This document shows positions 61,153-64,000 of a stretch of DNA of 64,000 bases, piece after piece. The DNA lies in the NCBI GenBank assembly GCA_963813635.1, contig CAWEZO010000007.1, positions 1-64,000 of the forward strand, in the 5' to 3' direction. Below the pieces are notes generated by a model that was not told the DNA's origin, made no database searches, and was given only the letters and a program-made list of their open reading frames with translations. The stretch comes from JBBRZM01 sp963813635 (GTDB lineage Bacteria; Actinomycetota; Acidimicrobiia; IMCC26256; JBBRZM01). Numbering within the stretch: position 1 is the first letter of the stretch; each line of letters starts with the position of its first letter. Position numbers and translations under genes: made by a program.

Positions 61153-61453
61153 ATCAGAACGCCTCAGCTCGACGCCTGGCGAAGTCGAACTGAATACCAA
61201 TCTGACCAGCGCATTCGTCTGAAGGCGGCACTGTCACCGCAAAACGAGCCAGACCGCGAGGCCACCGTTGAAGGCCGCGCTCGACCCACTGCCTAGCCTG
61301 ATCTTCAGTCATCGCCTCCGGCATCATCGTGAACCGGGGTATGTCGGGATCCCGGCAGGACTCGGAGATTGCGGCCGCATCGCTGACCCGGAACGGACGC
61401 AGAGCGGCCTGAACTCCTCCGAGGGGCGGATCGGGTGGCACGAGATCACCCAT
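61153..61453 (-). pseudogene. 5' part of the GNAT acetyltransferase gene split by IS21
   Basis: The segment MGDLVPPDPPLGGVQAALRP, FRVSDAAAISESCRDPDIPR, FTMMPEAMTEDQARQWVERG, LARFAVTVPPSDECAGQIGI and QFDFARRRAEAF is the N-terminal half of a RimJ/RimL-type N-acetyltransferase. It runs into the IS21 right end. The matching C-terminal half lies beyond the element at 58731-59003. Confidence 0.87.
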
Positions 61454-61509
61454 TGGGACAGTGTCGCGGACACAGGAAACATCCGCTCGGGATTTCGAAG
61501 ATCGCAGAA

Positions 61510-61705
61510 GTACCGGCATTCTGCTCACGCCCGGACTTGGCGGAGCGCGCGACCGCGTACCTCGGGACGGAACGAGAGCTGTTCCTGACCGACCTCGTTG
61601 CGGCCGAGACGGTCTGCGTGTTGGACGTAGGCGGCGTGGCGATCGAAGTTCTGGCGTCGACGGTCGTAGATCGTGGTCGTGCGCGCGTCGTCCTCACAAC
61701 GTCGG
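61510..61705. pseudogene. Juxtaposed remnants of a PIN-like toxin and a tyrosine recombinase
   Basis: On the plus strand 61530-61620 reads PDLAERATAYLGTERELFLT and DLVAAETVCVL, which resembles the centre of VapC-type PIN proteins (TDLVxAE pattern). On the minus strand 61625-61690 reads DARTTTIYDRRRQNFDRHAA and YV, the typical end of actinobacterial tyrosine recombinases, including the catalytic Tyr. Neither gene continues beyond these fragments. Both calls rest on short matches. Confidence 0.42.
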
Positions 61706-61742
61706 CGCCGCTGGCTGTCTTCGCGTTCGACGCGGAGTTCGC

Positions 61743-62183
61743 TCAGTCGTTGATCGCTTCGACGCCGAGCCGCTTGAGCTCCTCGAGGCGGTCCCGCATG
61801 GCTTGCAGCATCTCGCGCGGATGCGGCTCCCAGTCCAGGATCTCTTCGACCACCCGCAGCGGCTGCAGTGTTCGGTACGACCTCGTCGGGTTGCCCGGGA
61901 ACTTCTTGTCCGTCAGGTTCGGGTCATCCTCAATCGGGCCCGTCGGTTCCACCCGGTAGATCCGGCCGGGCGCCTCGCCCACCGCGAGTTCTGCTCCCCA
62001 CGTGGCCGCATCCAAGGTTGCGGTCACGTACACGTAGTTCGCCGTTCTCCCCGCACCGAAGTTGGAGCGGTGCCCGGGTTTCAGAACATCGCCGGCCTTC
62101 AGGTCAACCTTCGTACCGTGGAAGAAAGGTCCGGGATCCTGGACCGCGGACGGCGTCGGTTCGTTGTCCATGAGACACTCCAT
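61743..62183 (-). CDS. arr: Rifampin ADP-ribosyltransferase
   Basis: This compact enzyme of about 146 residues inactivates rifamycins by transferring ADP-ribose from NAD+. It matches Arr closely: DPGPFFHGTKVDLKAGDVLK, PGHRSNFGAGRTANYVYVTA, TLDAATWGAELAVGEAPGRI, YRVEPTGPIEDDPNLTDKKF, PGNPTRSYRTLQPLRVV. The catalytic-type His, Tyr and Asp segments (FHGT, NYVYVT, IEDDPNLTDKKFPGNPT) are all present. The start may be 62183 or MDNEPTP at 62171. The frame is intact and full length, so it is probably functional. It sits among IS remnants, but Arr is also a normal chromosomal gene in many actinobacteria. Confidence 0.94.
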   Translation of the reverse strand: MECLMDNEPTPSAVQDPGPFFHGTKVDLKAGDVLKPGHRSNFGAGRTANYVYVTATLDAATWGAELAVGEAPGRIYRVEPTGPIEDDPNLTDKKFPGNPTRSYRTLQPLRVVEEILDWEPHPREMLQAMRDRLEELKRLGVEAIND

Positions 62184-62471
62184 CAAGCGGGGCTGGCCAC
62201 CGTACGACACGCCTGGCACGGCGCCAATGAGCGCGGTCACGGGCGGTTAGCCCGAACCCCATCGCCGGCGAGGTGCCGAACCCGAACCGGCGTTGAAAGG
62301 CACTGCTGACATCGCAACGATGGACACCTGTGGACGCGCGATATCGGATGGCCTTCGGCGCTTCGCGTGTGCTTCCGAATCGCTCACGATCGAATCCACT
62401 TCTGGTGCATCCACATCGGCAGCACTGATGCACAAGCGCCACCGCGTCGATGGTTGGATGTCGGTCGACGG

Positions 62472-62900
62472 CTAAGCCTCGTTGGCGGGGCGAACCGGTC
62501 GAGCCGTCGTGATCGGGTCGGCGTGGCGATGCGCGACCTTCCAGGTGTCTCCCTCACGACGAAAGATCATCGTGGCCCTGAGCGACATCGGCGTCATCGC
62601 ATCGCTACCGGCCACCTGCACCTCGATCCTCTCGAGTTCGACGACATAGCCAAGGTCAGGGGTGGTGAATCTCGAGAGTTCCTCGAAACGAATCGAGCCG
62701 GCCTTGAAGTTGGCGGCCGCCGCTTCCGTCGCCTTGGCGACGTTCGCGAAGCCGACGTGAGGTGGACCGTATGGATTCGCGAGTGATGCGTCGTCACGCC
62801 GTGAGAAGAGGTCGAGCACTGGTGCTGGATCACCCTTCAAGAACGAGTCCTGCGCGAGCCTGAACGCCTCAACAGCGCCGTCGAAGTCAATCTCGGCCAC
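62472..62900 (-). CDS. SnoaL/DUF4440-like NTF2-fold protein
   Basis: The protein of about 142 residues has the NTF2 cone fold. VEAFRLAQDSFLKGDPAPVL and DLFSRRDDASLANPYGPPHV form the first helices and pocket. NFKAGSIRFEELSRFTTPDL leads into strands GYVVELERIEVQVAGSDAMT and ATMIFRREGDTWKVAHRHAD, a C-terminal pattern (W-K-V-x-H-x-H-A-D) typical of ketosteroid-isomerase-like and DUF4440 proteins. The start GTG 62900 precedes the first helix. Function unknown. The flanking gaps (62184-62471 and 62901-63169) contain nothing recognisable. Confidence 0.8.
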   Translation of the reverse strand: MAEIDFDGAVEAFRLAQDSFLKGDPAPVLDLFSRRDDASLANPYGPPHVGFANVAKATEAAAANFKAGSIRFEELSRFTTPDLGYVVELERIEVQVAGSDAMTPMSLRATMIFRREGDTWKVAHRHADPITTARPVRPANEA

Positions 62901-63169
62901 GGCCACCCTCCTCCGGTGCAGTCTGGTTATCTGAGTCAGCTCTGTGCAAACGCACTGATCGTGCCCTTCTGGCGTCCACACGACCGCCCGGAACCGTCGA
63001 AGACAGCGCCGACACGCTCGCCGGCAGACCGCTCGGTATCGCTCCGAGCCGGCGGTCGGGGTCACCCAGGACCAGCAGGAGGCCTCGTCGTTCTGGGACA
63101 CTTCAGACACGGGCGCGTGGACCAGGCTGGCGGCTAGTTCCTCGGCGCCGGCACGGCTCGATCGCCGCG

Positions 63170-63668
63170 CACGTTCCAGGGATCGGTCGGAGATTCTCGG
63201 TCCGGTTGAGCTTGCGGGCGCTGTCGGCGGGGGTGCCGTGGAGCCGGACCGTGATCGTGCCGCCGCCGATAGGTGTCGGGGAGTCGGTAGTCGTTGTACC
63301 AGCGGTAGGTCTGGTTGCGACCGGCATTGCGGTGGGTACGGACGCGTCGCAGCGGTTCGAAGTGCAGGTCGCCGGTTTCGGTGAGCACGCCGAGACCGAG
63401 GGCGCCGTCGCGCGCGTAGAGGGAGACGGTCTTACCGGTCGGTGTTTCGATGGTCTTGTCTTCGACGTAGGTGCTCTTCGGAACGCGCCGGCCGCCCTTG
63501 CGGCTCGGGGCCTTAAGAACTGCTGCTTGCGCGGCACTGACCCTGTTGATCGGGATCAGTCCCAGGTCATGCAGAAGTGCGAGCTCCGCTTCGACGCGTC
63601 GCGCGCTGCCGTACACCGACTGCAGCGCGGCGAAGAGGAGCCACATGAAGACCGGGCCGTGACGCAGG
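63170..63668 (-). pseudogene. Remnant of an uncharacterised transposase-like protein
   Basis: The minus strand reads HGPVFMWLLFAALQSVYGSA, RRVEAELALLHDLGLIPINR, YVEDKTIETPTGKTVSLYAR, LHFEPLRRVRTHRNAGRNQT and YRWYNDYRLPDTY. After one frame change it reads GGGTITVRLHGTPADSARKL and NRTENLRPIP, where it breaks off. The region is well conserved-looking but both ends are missing. I associate it from memory with a family of putative transposases whose C-terminus resembles the fragment at 44226-44322. It abuts an IS6 fragment. Confidence 0.42.
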
Positions 63669-63846
63669 CGTGCTCGACCTCGATCCCACGCTCGCCGAGG
63701 AGCTCCTCGGCATCGCGATAGAGCCCGCACCGCAAGTACCATCGCAAGGCAAGGACGATGATCTCCGGCGGGAACGCGAGGACTGTGGGATCGGAGCATT
63801 CCCACACCGTCGTCCCCGCTGAGCGATGGCTCAATGCAACAGTGCC
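63660..63846 (-). pseudogene. IS6-family N-terminal fragment (copy E, diverged)
   Basis: The terminal repeat GCAACAGTGCC is at 63836-63846. It is followed on the minus strand by VLAFPPEIIVLALRWYLRCG and LYRDAEELLGERGIEVEHAC, the transposase helix-turn-helix region. It differs from the other four copies in several residues and then breaks off at the remnant above. It is thus an older or distinct IS6 copy. Confidence 0.7.
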
Positions 63847-63894
63847 GTTCGCGCTCGTTGAGGCGGAGCAGTTGGCAGCGGAAAGGTTTGCTGT

Positions 63895-64000
63895 ATGACG
63901 AAGTCGGATTCCGTGTCTCCTGCGCTATCGGCGGGCGTGTACCGGCGCGAGCTGGTTCCGCTCCAGCGTGAGCTCGTGAAGCTGCAGGAGTGGGTGCGCC
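63895..64000 (+). CDS. ppk2: PPK2-family polyphosphate kinase, 5' end only
   Basis: Only the first 35 residues lie in the window: MTKSDSVSPALSAGVYRREL, VPLQRELVKLQEWVR. The pattern Y-x-x-E-L-x-x-L-Q-x-E-L-V-K-L-Q-x-W-V is the conserved N-terminal helix of PPK2 kinases, which use polyphosphate to phosphorylate nucleoside mono- or diphosphates. GGAAAGG precedes the start. It marks a return to ordinary chromosomal genes after the IS cluster. Confidence 0.85.
   Translation, partial: MTKSDSVSPALSAGVYRRELVPLQRELVKLQEWVR

Overview
This is a GC-rich actinobacterial chromosome segment, most likely from an uncultivated member of the Acidimicrobiia or a near relative. The evidence is GTG starts, ATGA/GTGA stop-start overlaps, menaquinone genes, two F420-type luciferase-like oxidoreductases, CsbD, BON-DUF2267 and ArsR-SRPBCC proteins, and promoters that place the -10 box directly at the start codon. 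Placement below phylum is inference. Many otherwise convincing genes carry one or more single-base frame breaks. These are densest in the first 5 kb, which looks like indel errors in a draft or long-read assembly more than decay.

Region 1 (1-43.8 kb) is ordinary housekeeping and accessory chromosome. It holds menaquinone genes (menF, menG), a MerR regulator, crotonase, MFS exporter, cold-shock protein, an acyl-CoA synthetase, an UgtP-like glycosyltransferase followed by a polysaccharide deacetylase, an acyl-CoA dehydrogenase, and a CrtQ/CrtO-like pair of glycosyl- and acyltransferase. It continues with an ABC exporter, ribB, a two-component system, and a complete thiamine operon (TPP riboswitch, thiN, thiB, thiP, thiQ). 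Then come beta-propeller lipoproteins, a LigD-type phosphoesterase-ligase, an M20 amidohydrolase with a YbdK-type ligase, a second deacetylase, an SDR/QueA-like/SufR-like operon, and an ArsR-SRPBCC fusion with a clear promoter and operator.

Region 2 (43.9-63.9 kb) begins at a tRNA-Arg(CCT) gene and is a dense mobile-element zone. It contains five full or partial IS6-family copies, an intact IS256-family element nested inside one of them, an intact IS21-family element that splits a GNAT acetyltransferase gene, and remnants of IS3/IS481-like, IS21-like, IS256-like and tyrosine-recombinase genes. Passenger or surviving genes are a PIG-L deacetylase, a TetR/ABC/SRPBCC unit with tandem operators bounded by a 23-bp inverted repeat, a large molybdopterin oxidoreductase, an SDR, a truncated alcohol dehydrogenase, and a rifampin ADP-ribosyltransferase (arr). 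The window ends in the first codons of a PPK2-type polyphosphate kinase.

No CRISPR array, rRNA, phage structural module or obvious new defence system was seen. The most distinctive items are the IR-bounded TetR/ABC unit, the IstA-IS6 chimera, the nested insertions with reconstructable target sites, and the riboswitch-controlled thi operon.
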